Origin: Paucidesulfovibrio sp036541255
GTDB taxonomy: Bacteria; Desulfobacterota; Desulfovibrionia; Desulfovibrionales; Desulfovibrionaceae
Length of the DNA: 64,000 nucleotides
Direction of reading: 5' to 3'
Assembly: GCA_036541255.1 (NCBI GenBank)
Contig: JAZHDD010000023.1
Span: 62,001-126,000, forward strand
Part shown: in pieces, positions 54,310 through 62,976 of the stretch
Layout of the letters: each line of letters begins with the position of its first letter
Position numbering within the stretch: the first letter of the stretch is position 1
Translations under genes and position numbers: made by a program
The notes under the pieces: generated by a model
What the model was told of the DNA's origin: nothing
Seen by the model: the letters and a program-made list of their open reading frames with translations, nothing else
The model's database searches: none

Positions 54310-55695
54310 TCAAGACTTCCGGGGCTTGCGCACCAGATTGGACTGACGACCACGCGCAACGGCCAGATTCCCTTCGGGAACATCCTTGGTAATCACTGAT
54401 CCCGCGCCCACGAGCGCGTTTTTCCCGATGGTCACGGGAGCCACGAGAGCGCTGTTGGACCCGATAAAAACGCCGTCCTCGATAGTGGTCTTGAATTTAT
54501 TTTTGCCGTCATAATTGCATGTGATGGTTCCCGCTCCCAGATTCACATCCTGGCCTATCTCGGCGTCGCCCACATACGTCAGGTGATTGACCTTGGAGCC
54601 CTGGCCGATGCGCGCATTCTTGACCTCGCAGAAGTTGCCCACACGGGCGGTTTCCGCAAGACGCGCACCTGGACGCAGCCGGGCGAACGGTCCCACGATG
54701 CAGTCGCGGCCGACCTCGGCGGACTCCAGGTGGGAAAACGGGCGCACCAATGCTCCGCCCCGAATGACGCTGTCCTTGATCCAGGTGTTGGATTGGACCA
54801 CCGCGCCTTTCTCCACGACGGATCTTCCGTATATCTCCAGGGGGCCGTGCAATGCGGCTCCGGGCTCAAGCTCGGCCAGGGGCCCGACAACAACACTTTC
54901 CGCCGCGTGAATGATCGCTCCCCGGTCCAGCCACTGCGTAACGATCCTGCGACGCAGTGTGAATTCGGCCTGGACCAGTTCCCGAGGCGAATTCACACCC
55001 ATGAGATTGGGGTCGTTGCCGCAATTATACCCGACAACGACACGCCCGCGTTGCACGCCCAGATCCACCAAATCCGTAATATAATACTCGCCGCTCTTGT
55101 TCTTGTTGGTCAATTCCGCCAGCAGATCCTTGACCGCGGCCAAGCGCAACAGATAGAGGCCCGCATTGACCTCGCCCGTGTGCGCACCGTGTGCGGCGAC
55201 ATCATAATCCTTGGCCTCCACTATCGCCCGAACATGCCCTTCACGCGTGCGGATGACCCGGCCAAACGAACCGGCATCCTTGAGCGTGATGGTCATGAAG
55301 GCCACATCGGCCTGCATGTCGCGGCTCACAGCACGCAGAAAGCCTTCCAGCGGCGCAGCTCCGATCAGCGGCGTGTCGCCGTTGACCACGAACACGCTCT
55401 CGCAGCCCATTTCCTCCAAGGCGGCGACAGACTCCATAAAGGCGTGACCGGTGCCGAGTTGTTGTTCCTGGACGATGAATCCGTCCGTCCAGCGGGGAAA
55501 ACAGGACGCGACCTCGTCACGGCCATGCCCGACCACCGTGCGAATATTCATTCCAAAAAGCGGTTCCAGAGCCTCGTAAACATAATGAAGCATCGGCTCA
55601 CCCAAAATCTCCTGCAAGACCTTGGGGCGCGGGGAATGCATGCGGGTGCCTTTTCCAGCCGCCAGCACCAACGCTGCGATAGTATTATCGTACAC
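54310..55695 (-). CDS. glmU: Bifunctional UDP-N-acetylglucosamine pyrophosphorylase/acetyltransferase
   Basis: GlmU acetylates glucosamine-1-phosphate and forms UDP-GlcNAc for peptidoglycan and LPS. The N-terminal half has ALVLAAGKGTRMHSPRPKVL, the nucleotidyltransferase signature. The C-terminal half is a left-handed beta helix, with AGTITCNYDGKNKFKT and GSNSALVAPVTIGKNALVGA. The start is placed at GTG 55695, eight bases after AAAGGAG; an in-frame GTG at 55704 would overlap that site. Length is 461. The next gene downstream in the same direction is the ZapB-like one, about 30 bp away. Confidence 0.94.
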   Translation of the reverse strand: MYDNTIAALVLAAGKGTRMHSPRPKVLQEILGEPMLHYVYEALEPLFGMNIRTVVGHGRDEVASCFPRWTDGFIVQEQQLGTGHAFMESVAALEEMGCESVFVVNGDTPLIGAAPLEGFLRAVSRDMQADVAFMTITLKDAGSFGRVIRTREGHVRAIVEAKDYDVAAHGAHTGEVNAGLYLLRLAAVKDLLAELTNKNKSGEYYITDLVDLGVQRGRVVVGYNCGNDPNLMGVNSPRELVQAEFTLRRRIVTQWLDRGAIIHAAESVVVGPLAELEPGAALHGPLEIYGRSVVEKGAVVQSNTWIKDSVIRGGALVRPFSHLESAEVGRDCIVGPFARLRPGARLAETARVGNFCEVKNARIGQGSKVNHLTYVGDAEIGQDVNLGAGTITCNYDGKNKFKTTIEDGVFIGSNSALVAPVTIGKNALVGAGSVITKDVPEGNLAVARGRQSNLVRKPRKS

Positions 55696-55848
55696 GCTCT
55701 CCACTCCTTTGCATGGTTGAAACCTTCGCCGATCAAGTAGCTTGTCCGGTCCTGCATGGCAAGCCCGGCAAGGATTGCTGACAACTCCAGAGAAGATTCG
55801 GTCTACCGCATCAGGCCAACGAACGAGCCAAAAACCCAGCGGATTACT

Positions 55849-56343
55849 TTATTCCATTATCGATGCGGCGTCTCCGTATTTCATCGTCCCGACTTTCTCC
55901 GGCGCTACCAGCTCCATATGCAGCAGGGGATATGGCTTGCCACTGTCATCATGAGAGGAACGGCCTACAACACGAAACCCCATGTGTGCATAGAAACCTG
56001 CGGCATGTTGGTTTTGTTCGTTGACGTCCACCTTGGTCGCGCCCTTTTCGTTTACGGCGAAGCCGAGCAGTTCTTTCCCCAATCCCTTGCCGAACCAATC
56101 GGGTGACAAAAAGAGCATTTCTATCTTTTTGTCGCGAAGTCCCAAAAAACCGGCCAGGGCCCCATCCCCATCCCGCACGCAAAAGATATCGACGGCCGCC
56201 AGCCAATGTTCGAGAAGCATCCGGCGGAAATACAAGACGTCCGCTTCGGCCAGGAAATCATGGGTCGATCTGACCGACGCTTCCCACAGCTCGACGATTT
56301 CTTCGTACTCTCGCTTTTGCGCCGAAGTAATCTTTGTCGTCAT
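55849..56343 (-). CDS. GNAT-family N-acetyltransferase, YjaB-like
   Basis: The 164-residue protein from the ATG at 56343 (after GGGGAAGACGGA) shows EEIVELWEASVRSTHDFLAE, typical of YjaB-like GNAT enzymes. The acetyl-CoA site is in FLSPDWFGKGLGKELLGFA, and NEQNQHAAGFYAHMGFRVVG is the family's C-terminal block. An upstream in-frame extension is not supported. Acceptor unknown. It lies between glmU and the atp operon; a terminator separates it from atpC. Confidence 0.85.
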   Translation of the reverse strand: MTTKITSAQKREYEEIVELWEASVRSTHDFLAEADVLYFRRMLLEHWLAAVDIFCVRDGDGALAGFLGLRDKKIEMLFLSPDWFGKGLGKELLGFAVNEKGATKVDVNEQNQHAAGFYAHMGFRVVGRSSHDDSGKPYPLLHMELVAPEKVGTMKYGDAASIME

Positions 56344-56469
56344 TCCGTCTTCCCCTGTGTCGAAAAGACTTGCCAGACACGACGGCAACACCATCCCGTA
56401 CCCAGTTCTCTTGGGCAAAAAAGGAGCGTGCCACGGTACATTGTCGTGGATGTCCTTGACGCTCAGATT

Positions 56470-56505
56470 CAAAAAAGAACGGGCCGGGAATTGTCTCCCG
56501 ACCCG
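56470..56505 (-). terminator. Rho-independent terminator of the ATP synthase operon
   Basis: On the minus strand CGGGTCGGGA pairs with TTCCCGGCCCG around a GACAA loop (one G-T pair), then GTTCTTTTTT. It lies about 40 bp past the atpC stop. Confidence 0.85.
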
Positions 56506-56545
56506 CTCGTTTAAGCGTTCCTGGGCAGAGCCCGGATACCGGAGC

Positions 56546-56968
56546 CTAGCAGGTTCCGGCCTGGCTTCCGCTTTCGCGGCAGCTCATACGGGCAATGGCC
56601 CTGCGAAGGGCGGCCTGATTGCGCGCCCAGTCGACGTTCTCTTTAACCTTGGCGGCGCGCTGCTCGGCGCGCTCACGAGCCTTGCGGGCCCTGTCAGCGT
56701 CGATTTCCGATGCCTTTTCCGCCACCTCGGCAAGAACCGTCATCTTTGACCCACTCACTTCGGCAAACCCGCCGGCAATGAAGACGTAATGCGCCTTGCC
56801 GCCCAGCTTGTAGTAAAGGTTGCCGATGCCCAGAGCGGAAAGGAACGGGATGTGGTTCGGCATGACACCGAATTCACCGAGAGCACCAGGGGCGCCCACG
56901 TATTCCACGTCCTCGGAAAGCACTTTCCGGTCAGGCGTGACGATTTCCAGAAGGATGGTATTAGCCAT
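56546..56968 (-). CDS. atpC: ATP synthase F1 epsilon subunit
   Basis: The 140-residue epsilon subunit has the N-terminal beta barrel (MANTILLEIVTPDRKVLSED, then GALGEFGVMPNHIPFLSALG) and a C-terminal helical part rich in Ala, Glu and Arg. It couples and inhibits the rotary motor. The ATG at 56968 follows GAGGTGG; an in-frame GTG at 56974 overlaps that site. The last residues, CRESGSQAGTC, are an unusual Cys-containing tail. Last gene of the operon. Confidence 0.95.
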   Translation of the reverse strand: MANTILLEIVTPDRKVLSEDVEYVGAPGALGEFGVMPNHIPFLSALGIGNLYYKLGGKAHYVFIAGGFAEVSGSKMTVLAEVAEKASEIDADRARKARERAEQRAAKVKENVDWARNQAALRRAIARMSCRESGSQAGTC

Positions 56969-56980
56969 GACCACCTCTTC

Positions 56981-58381
56981 TTATGCGTTCTTGGCGTTTT
57001 CGATCGCCTCTTCAATACCGCCGCACATGTAGAAAGCCTGCTCGGGCAGGTCATCGTACTTGCCGTCGAGAATCTCGCGGAAGGAACGGATGGTATCCTC
57101 CAGCTTGACGTACTTGCCGGCGCGGCCGGTGAAGACCTCGGCCACGTGGAACGGCTGGGACAGGAAGCGCTGCATCTTGCGGGCGCGGGACACGGTGAGT
57201 TTGTCCTCGTCGGACAGCTCGTCCATACCCAGAATCGCGATGATGTCCTGCAGTTCCTTGTACTTCTGGAGCACCTGCTGCACTTCGCGGGCAGTGTAGT
57301 AGTGTTCGTCGCCCAGAACCAGCGGGTCCAGGATGCGGGACGTGGAGTCCAGCGGGTCCACCGCGGGGTAGATGCCCAGCTCGGCGATCTGACGGGACAG
57401 AACCAGCGTACCGTCAAGGTGCGAGAAGGTCGTTGCCGGCGCGGGGTCGGTCAAGTCGTCAGCAGGGACGTACACGGCCTGGACCGAGGTGATGGAACCC
57501 TTGGTCGTGGAGGTGATGCGTTCCTGCAGGCCGCCGAGGTCGGTGCCCAGAGTCGGCTGGTAACCAACCGCGGAAGGCATGCGGCCGAGAAGTGCGGACA
57601 CTTCGGAACCCGCCTGGGTGAAACGGAAGATGTTGTCGATGAAGAGCAACACGTCCTGGCCTTCCTCGTCACGGAAGTACTCCGCGCAGGTAAGGGCGGT
57701 CAGGGCGACGCGGGCACGGGCTCCCGGAGGCTCGTTCATCTGACCGTAAATCAAGCCAGCTTTCTCGAGGACGCCGGCGTCTTTCATTTCGTGATAGAGG
57801 TCGTTGCCCTCACGGGTGCGCTCACCAACACCGGCGAACACGGAGATACCGCCGTGCTGCTTGGCGATGTTGTTGATCATCTCCATGAGAATAACGGTCT
57901 TGCCCACGCCTGCGCCGCCGAACAGGCCCATCTTGCCGCCCTTGGGGAAGGGGATCAGCAGGTCAACGACCTTGATGCCCGTCTCCAGGAGCTCAACCTT
58001 GGTGGACTGCTCGGTGAATTCCGGAGCGCCGCGGTGAATGGGCATGAACTTGGTGGAGTCGATGGGACCCAGTTCGTCCACGGGACGACCGACCACGTTC
58101 ATGATGCGGCCAAGGGCGCCGGCACCGACAGGCACGGTGATGGGCGCGCCGGAGTCGACGGCTTCCATGCCGCGGACCAGACCTTCGGTGGCGTCCATGG
58201 CGATGGTACGCACGACGTTGTCGCCGAGGTGCTGAGCCACTTCACACACCAGGTCGGGTGCGTCCTGGTTGTTGGGGTTTTTGATATCCAGCGCGTTCAA
58301 GATGCTGGGCAGGTTGCCTTCGGGAAACTCCACGTCGACAACCGCGCCGATAACCTGCACGATTTTTCCAACGTTGCTCAT
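56981..58381 (-). CDS. atpD: ATP synthase F1 beta subunit
   Basis: The 466-residue catalytic beta subunit carries Walker A GGAGVGKTV, GERTREGNDLYHEM with the catalytic Glu, and the DELSDEDK hinge of the C-terminal domain. Three copies alternate with alpha in the F1 head, making ATP. It lies 14 bp after atpG and 12 bp before atpC. Confidence 0.98.
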   Translation of the reverse strand: MSNVGKIVQVIGAVVDVEFPEGNLPSILNALDIKNPNNQDAPDLVCEVAQHLGDNVVRTIAMDATEGLVRGMEAVDSGAPITVPVGAGALGRIMNVVGRPVDELGPIDSTKFMPIHRGAPEFTEQSTKVELLETGIKVVDLLIPFPKGGKMGLFGGAGVGKTVILMEMINNIAKQHGGISVFAGVGERTREGNDLYHEMKDAGVLEKAGLIYGQMNEPPGARARVALTALTCAEYFRDEEGQDVLLFIDNIFRFTQAGSEVSALLGRMPSAVGYQPTLGTDLGGLQERITSTTKGSITSVQAVYVPADDLTDPAPATTFSHLDGTLVLSRQIAELGIYPAVDPLDSTSRILDPLVLGDEHYYTAREVQQVLQKYKELQDIIAILGMDELSDEDKLTVSRARKMQRFLSQPFHVAEVFTGRAGKYVKLEDTIRSFREILDGKYDDLPEQAFYMCGGIEEAIENAKNA

Positions 58382-58395
58382 TGCTCTTCCCCTTA

Positions 58396-59274
58396 TTATC
58401 CTTTCAGCGCTTCAGCGCCGCCGACGATGTCCATAAGTTCTGTGGTAATAGCCGCCTGACGTGTCTTGTTGAAGAGCAACGTCAATGCCTCGGTCATGTC
58501 GTCACAGGCCCTGGTCGCGTTGTCCATGGCCGCCATACGCGCCGCATGCTCGGACGCGGAGGTGTCCAACAGGCCGCGATAGACCTGGACCTTGATGAAC
58601 CGAGGCAGCAGCTCGGCCAGCAGGCCCTCTACCGAGGGTTCGTAGATGTATTCCTGGGAAACGGCGGGCTCGGCGCCTTCCGCTTCCTCCGCAGGCTGCA
58701 AGGGGAGAATGGTTTGAACCATCGGCTCCTGTCTCGCTGTGGAGATAAGTTCGCCGAAGATCAGGGTCACCTCGTCCACCTTGCCGGAAAGGTAGTCGTC
58801 GATGACCATGTTGCCTACTTCCATGCCCAGGGTAAAATCAAATCCGCCCATGGCGTCGCGGTATTCCTTGAGGATGCCGTATTCCGCCTTGCGGACCGCG
58901 TCGTTACCCTTCTTGCCCACGCAATAGAACTTGACCTCTTTCCCTTCGGCCGCCTTTTGGGCGGCTGTCTTCAATGCAGCCTTGATCAGGTTGGTATTGA
59001 AGCTGCCGCAAAGGCCTCGGTCGGAGGTGACCAGTACGATACCGGCGGACTTGATCTCGTCGCGCACCTCGAGAAGAGGGTGCACGGAGGTGTCCGATCC
59101 ACCGGCGAGTTCGCTCAGCATCTCGTAGAACTTGGTGGCATAGGGGCGGAATCTTTCGATCCGCTCCTGCGCCTTACGAAGCTTCGCCGAAGAAACCATG
59201 TTCATGGCCTTCGTGATCTGCTTCGTCTTCTTGACGCTTGCGATCTTATTTTGAACGTCCCTAAGTGATGCCAT
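58396..59274 (-). CDS. atpG: ATP synthase F1 gamma subunit
   Basis: Gamma is the rotating shaft of F1. The 292-residue protein begins MASLRDVQNKIASVKKTKQI and ends ALTLLFNKTRQAAITTELMD, the paired helices of the coiled-coil shaft. The middle has ITSDRGLCG-type residues (VLVTSDRGLCGSFNTNLI). It carries a modest acidic insertion near 200-210 (PAEEAEGAEPAV). Confidence 0.97.
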   Translation of the reverse strand: MASLRDVQNKIASVKKTKQITKAMNMVSSAKLRKAQERIERFRPYATKFYEMLSELAGGSDTSVHPLLEVRDEIKSAGIVLVTSDRGLCGSFNTNLIKAALKTAAQKAAEGKEVKFYCVGKKGNDAVRKAEYGILKEYRDAMGGFDFTLGMEVGNMVIDDYLSGKVDEVTLIFGELISTARQEPMVQTILPLQPAEEAEGAEPAVSQEYIYEPSVEGLLAELLPRFIKVQVYRGLLDTSASEHAARMAAMDNATRACDDMTEALTLLFNKTRQAAITTELMDIVGGAEALKG

Positions 59275-59289
59275 AAGTCACCCCCAGGG

Positions 59290-60798
59290 TTAAGCGCGGA
59301 AGCCTTTCTTGAACTCGTCAATGGCTGCGCCCAGTTTCTTGGTCAGGTCATCGTCAAGGGCGAGCTTGGTCTTGATCTCGTCCAGGACCTCGGGTTTGGA
59401 GTTGCGCATGAACTCCAGCAGTTCTGCTTCGAACTTGCGCACGGCCGTCACGGGAACGTCGTCCATGTAGCCACGGGTACCGGCGAAGATCGAAGTGACC
59501 TGCTCCTGGATCTCCAGGGGCTGGTACTGGGGCTGCTTGAGCAGCTCGACCATGCGGGCGCCGCGGTTCAGCTTGGCCTGGGTGGCCTTGTCCAGGTCGG
59601 AACCGAACTGCGCGAAAGCGGCCAGTTCGCGATACTGGGCGAGGTCCAGACGAAGGGTACCGGCGACCTGCTTCATGGCCTTGACCTGGGCGGCGCCGCC
59701 GACTCGGGAGACGGAGAGGCCGACGTTGATGGCGGGACGCACACCAGCGTTGAACAGGTTGGGCTCGAGGTAGATCTGGCCGTCGGTGATGGAGATAACG
59801 TTGGTCGGGATGTACGCCGACACGTCACCGGCCTGGGTTTCGATGACCGGCAGAGCCGTCATGGAACCCGCACCGTACTTGTCGTCCATCTTGGCGGCGC
59901 GCTCCAGCAGACGGGAGTGGAGGTAGAAAACGTCGCCGGGGAAAGCCTCACGTCCCGGAGGACGGCGAAGCAACAGGGACATCTGGCGGTAGGACACGGC
60001 CTGCTTGGAAAGGTCATCATAGATGATCAGGGCGTGCTTGCCGCTGTTGCGGTAGAACTCCGCCATGGTGCAGCCGGAGTAGGCGGCGATGAACTGCAGC
60101 GGAGCGGGCTCGGAAGCAGTCGCGGAGATGATGGTGGTGTATTCCATGGCACCGTACTTGCGCAGGGTGTCGGCCACCAGGGCGACGGACGCTTTCTTCT
60201 GGCCGATGGCCACATAGAAGCAATGCACGTCGGTGTTCTTCTGCGCCAGGATGGCATCCAGACCGACAGCGGTCTTGCCGACCTGACGGTCGCCGATGAT
60301 CAGCTCGCGCTGACCGCGACCGACCGGGGTCATGGCGTCGACGGCCTTGAGGCCCGTGTAGCAGGGCTCATGGACGGACTTGCGGGGAATGATGCCGGGA
60401 GCCTTCAACTCCACGGGGCGGACTTCCGTAGCATCGACCGGTCCAAGACCGTCGATGGGCTGACCCAGGGGGTTGAGCACGCGGCCCATGACGGCGTCGC
60501 CGACGGGCACGGAGAAGATCTGACCGGTACGCTTGACCGTGTCGCCTTCCTTGATATGCGTGTCTTCACCCAGAAGGGCGACACCAACGTTGTCTTCTTC
60601 CAGGTTGAGGACCATGCCCATGACGCCGCCGGGGAATTCCAGGAGCTCCATGGCCATGGCGTTTTCAACGCCGTGTACGCGAGCGATACCGTCACCAACG
60701 TACAGGACGGTGCCGGTTTCGCTCATCTCGACACGAGATTCATAATTTTGAATCTGTTCCTCAATGATTTTGCTGATTTCTTCGGCTTTGATCTGCAT
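59290..60798 (-). CDS. atpA: ATP synthase F1 alpha subunit
   Basis: The 502-residue alpha subunit holds non-catalytic nucleotides. It has Walker A GDRQVGKTAV and the conserved ALIIYDDLSKQAVSYRQMSL block. The ATG at 60798 (MQIKAEEISKIIEEQI) fits the usual N-terminus; an in-frame GTG at 60810 overlaps the end of atpH and is not needed. The start sits 4 bp after the atpH stop. Confidence 0.97.
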   Translation of the reverse strand: MQIKAEEISKIIEEQIQNYESRVEMSETGTVLYVGDGIARVHGVENAMAMELLEFPGGVMGMVLNLEEDNVGVALLGEDTHIKEGDTVKRTGQIFSVPVGDAVMGRVLNPLGQPIDGLGPVDATEVRPVELKAPGIIPRKSVHEPCYTGLKAVDAMTPVGRGQRELIIGDRQVGKTAVGLDAILAQKNTDVHCFYVAIGQKKASVALVADTLRKYGAMEYTTIISATASEPAPLQFIAAYSGCTMAEFYRNSGKHALIIYDDLSKQAVSYRQMSLLLRRPPGREAFPGDVFYLHSRLLERAAKMDDKYGAGSMTALPVIETQAGDVSAYIPTNVISITDGQIYLEPNLFNAGVRPAINVGLSVSRVGGAAQVKAMKQVAGTLRLDLAQYRELAAFAQFGSDLDKATQAKLNRGARMVELLKQPQYQPLEIQEQVTSIFAGTRGYMDDVPVTAVRKFEAELLEFMRNSKPEVLDEIKTKLALDDDLTKKLGAAIDEFKKGFRA

Positions 60799-60802
60799 GG
60801 CC

Positions 60803-61354
60803 CTACTCACCCCTTTTGATCTGTTCTTTCAAAATCTCAAGCTGGGCGCGCAAGCTGGCGTCCAGCACTTTGTCGCCAACCTTGAGCACGACACCGCCGA
60901 GGATATCCGCATCCGTGGCGTAATCCAGAACGAGCTTCTTGCCGGTTTGTTTTTCCAGCTTTTCCGCGAGTTCCTTGCGGCGTTCGTCCGAAAGATCGAA
61001 CGCCGTCACCAGAGAGCCGGCCACAACTCCCTGGGCGTCGTCGAGCATGGACTTGTAGTCAACGGCAATGGCGGGCAGGACTTCGACCCGGCCGTTCTCA
61101 GCCAGGATGTCGAAGAAGTTGCGCACCATCTGTCCAACCGACAGCTTTTCCGCGAATTTCTTAAGCACGGCCTTCTTTTCCTCCGCGCTGAACGCGGGGT
61201 TGCGGAAAAGGGCCAGCGCTTCGGGCGACTCATTGAGAACGCCTGCAACCGCGGACAACTCCTTGCCGTACGCTTCAAGGTCTTTGTCGCCGGACTTCAG
61301 TCCCACGGCGAAGAGAGCCTTGGCGTATCTGCGAGCTACAACGTTCCCGGTCAA
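60803..61354 (-). CDS. atpH: ATP synthase F1 delta subunit
   Basis: Delta joins F1 to the peripheral stalk. The 183-residue protein begins with a TTG start at 61354 (reading MTGNVVARRYAKALFAVGLK), overlapping the atpF stop by four bases (TTGA) with AAAGGTGG about six bases ahead. RRYAKALF is the family's N-terminal signature, and LGGVVLKVGDKVLDASLRAQ is its C-terminal block. Confidence 0.95.
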   Translation of the reverse strand: MTGNVVARRYAKALFAVGLKSGDKDLEAYGKELSAVAGVLNESPEALALFRNPAFSAEEKKAVLKKFAEKLSVGQMVRNFFDILAENGRVEVLPAIAVDYKSMLDDAQGVVAGSLVTAFDLSDERRKELAEKLEKQTGKKLVLDYATDADILGGVVLKVGDKVLDASLRAQLEILKEQIKRGE

Positions 61355-61971
61355 TTGAGCACCACCTTTGTTAAGTATTCGTCCACAAGACGTTCATGGT
61401 CCTGTGAGGAAAGCTTATCCTTGACCATCTTGGCGGCGGCTTCAGCGACCAGCTCGGCCATGTCGGCACGCATGGCATCCAGCGCGCCCTTGGCTTCGTT
61501 TTCGGCCGTACGCTTGGCCTGCTCCTTGAGCGCGGCGGCGTCCTTCTCGGCCTTCTGGATGATGGCCTGCTTCAGGTTTTCACCCTGAGCGCGCGCGTCA
61601 TCCAGAATCTTCTGTTTTTCCTGAGCCAGATTGGCAATACCGCGCTCAACATTCTTGAGGCGCTCTTCAGCTTCGGCCTTGCGGGCTTCCAGGTTATCCA
61701 GCTCAACCTGGATTTCCTTGCGGCGGCCGCCAAAAAGAGCCTTCAGCTTGCTGCCGGCGGCCCACCAGATGATGCCGATGAAGATCACCAAGTTGATGAC
61801 GCGGTAAATGAAGTTGTCCCAAGGTATGCCGTGGGCCTCTCCATGGGCGGCTTCTCCGTGCGCCGCCTCCGCCGCCTCTCCGGCGCCGTGGCCGGTCGCG
61901 AGTGCGATGCCCGCGAATGCCAGCACACAGACGACAACCAGCGTCCAGAGTGCGAACCGTCTAAATTTCAA
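61351..61971 (-). CDS. atpF: ATP synthase F0 b subunit with N-terminal extension
   Basis: The 206-residue protein has a signal-peptide-like start (residues 1-26, ending GIALA), a short His/Glu/Ala-rich stretch (GEAAHGEAHG), then the usual membrane helix FIYRVINLVIFIGIIWWAAG and a long charged helix to the C-terminus. The extension would place the N-terminus outside. It pairs with the b' subunit upstream as the peripheral stalk. Deltaproteobacterial b subunits often have such extensions. Confidence 0.92.
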   Translation of the reverse strand: MKFRRFALWTLVVVCVLAFAGIALATGHGAGEAAEAAHGEAAHGEAHGIPWDNFIYRVINLVIFIGIIWWAAGSKLKALFGGRRKEIQVELDNLEARKAEAEERLKNVERGIANLAQEKQKILDDARAQGENLKQAIIQKAEKDAAALKEQAKRTAENEAKGALDAMRADMAELVAEAAAKMVKDKLSSQDHERLVDEYLTKVVLN

Positions 61972-61994
61972 AACGAACCCCTCCTTACCGTCTG

Positions 61995-62417
61995 TTATGC
62001 CTGGCCAAGAATCTTGTTCGTGGCCTTCTGCGCGAATGCGTCCACACCCTTTTTCAGTTCGTCCATGGCACCGGAGACCTGGGTCTTGATCTGGGCCTGA
62101 GCGTCCTTCAGGGTGGCGGCGGCTTCCTGGCCGGCCGCGGACATCAGGCTCTGCTCGGTGGCAGAAGCCTCGCCCTTGAACTGGTTACGAATTTCATTGC
62201 CTTCCTTGCGGGCGGCATCCAGAGCGGCTTCGTAGTCCTTGAGCTTGGTCTCCGCATCACCGCTGAACTTTTCGATATTGCCCATCCGCTCGGCCATCAG
62301 TTCCTTGCGCTTCTGGATAATGCTGCGGATCGGCTTGATCAGCACCCAGTTGAGCAACAAGATCGTGAGGATGAAGTTGACGAGTTGGATGAACAAGGAT
62401 TTATCCGGTATAACCAT
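61995..62417 (-). CDS. atpF': ATP synthase F0 b' subunit
   Basis: The 140-residue protein is the second b-type stalk subunit: a single N-terminal membrane helix (LFIQLVNFILTILLLNWVLI) followed by a charged helix to the end. b and b' form a heterodimeric stalk here, as in cyanobacteria and many deltaproteobacteria. It is the first gene of the operon; GGGGGAGAGCGT precedes its ATG. Subunits a and c (atpB, atpE) are not here and must be elsewhere in the genome. Confidence 0.92.
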   Translation of the reverse strand: MVIPDKSLFIQLVNFILTILLLNWVLIKPIRSIIQKRKELMAERMGNIEKFSGDAETKLKDYEAALDAARKEGNEIRNQFKGEASATEQSLMSAAGQEAAATLKDAQAQIKTQVSGAMDELKKGVDAFAQKATNKILGQA

Positions 62418-62464
62418 ACGCTCTCCCCCGACTGAGGTTGTGAAATTTAGGTCAAAGTGCTTGC

Positions 62465-62493
62465 GCTTTATCTCACTTTGCCTGCGCTGTCAA
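62465..62493 (-). promoter_or_regulatory. Sigma-70 promoter of the ATP synthase operon
   Basis: On the minus strand a perfect -35 TTGACA (62488-62493) and a -10 TAAAGC (62465-62470) are 17 bp apart, about 50 bp upstream of the atpF' start. No competing promoter was seen in this 159-bp gap. Confidence 0.65.
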
Positions 62494-62494
62494 A

Positions 62495-62513
62495 GGCTTT
62501 TTCAGAAAAAGCC
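62495..62513 (-). terminator. Hairpin between bactofilin and the atp promoter
   Basis: GGCTTTTT-CTG-AAAAAGCC is a perfect 8-bp hairpin directly before the atp -35 element. Its T-tail is only three bases (TTT), so it is a weak terminator for the rodA-bactofilin transcript. Confidence 0.5.
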
Positions 62514-62576
62514 AGGACGTTGTGCAGGTCAACTGCCTGAAAAAATACACGGAATGACAGATTGGAAGGAAGACCC

Positions 62577-62933
62577 TCAGCTCTCTGAGGAAGTGGGCAA
62601 CGCACCGGGCGCACCCATGGTCAACGTCCCTTCAAGCACGGCTCCCTCGTCCACGACGAGTACCGGGGTGCGCACATTGCCGCGAAGGTCCGCGCTCTTT
62701 TTCAAGGACACCTTCTGACGCGCTTCCACCTCTCCGGTCAACCGCCCCGACAGCACCAGCTGCCCGACAAGAACGGTCCCCTCGACGATGGCATCCTTGC
62801 CGATCACGAGCGTACCCTCGGACTCCACCTCGCCGGTAAAGTTGCCGTCGATGCGCACAGACCCCTGAAAGTTCAGTTTGCCGTTGTAGTTTGTCCCGGC
62901 GCCCAAAAAGGCGTTGATCTCATCCTTGGCCAT
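62577..62933 (-). CDS. Bactofilin-family cytoskeletal protein
   Basis: The 118-residue protein is a bactofilin (DUF583): a right-handed beta-helix made of short repeats with glycine turns, as in SVRIDGNFTGEVESEGTLVI and VEGTVLVGQLVLSGRLTGEV. Bactofilins polymerise without nucleotides and help shape cells or place wall enzymes. It follows rodA by about 43 bp on the same strand, which fits a link to cell shape. Confidence 0.92.
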   Translation of the reverse strand: MAKDEINAFLGAGTNYNGKLNFQGSVRIDGNFTGEVESEGTLVIGKDAIVEGTVLVGQLVLSGRLTGEVEARQKVSLKKSADLRGNVRTPVLVVDEGAVLEGTLTMGAPGALPTSSES

Positions 62934-62976
62934 TCTCTCTCCTCCTCATTCGGACCGATGACCCGTCTGCACCGCT

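Noticed and set aside
56789..58459. 556-codon plus-strand frame antisense to atpD
   Set aside because: atpD is an unmistakable intact gene on the minus strand.
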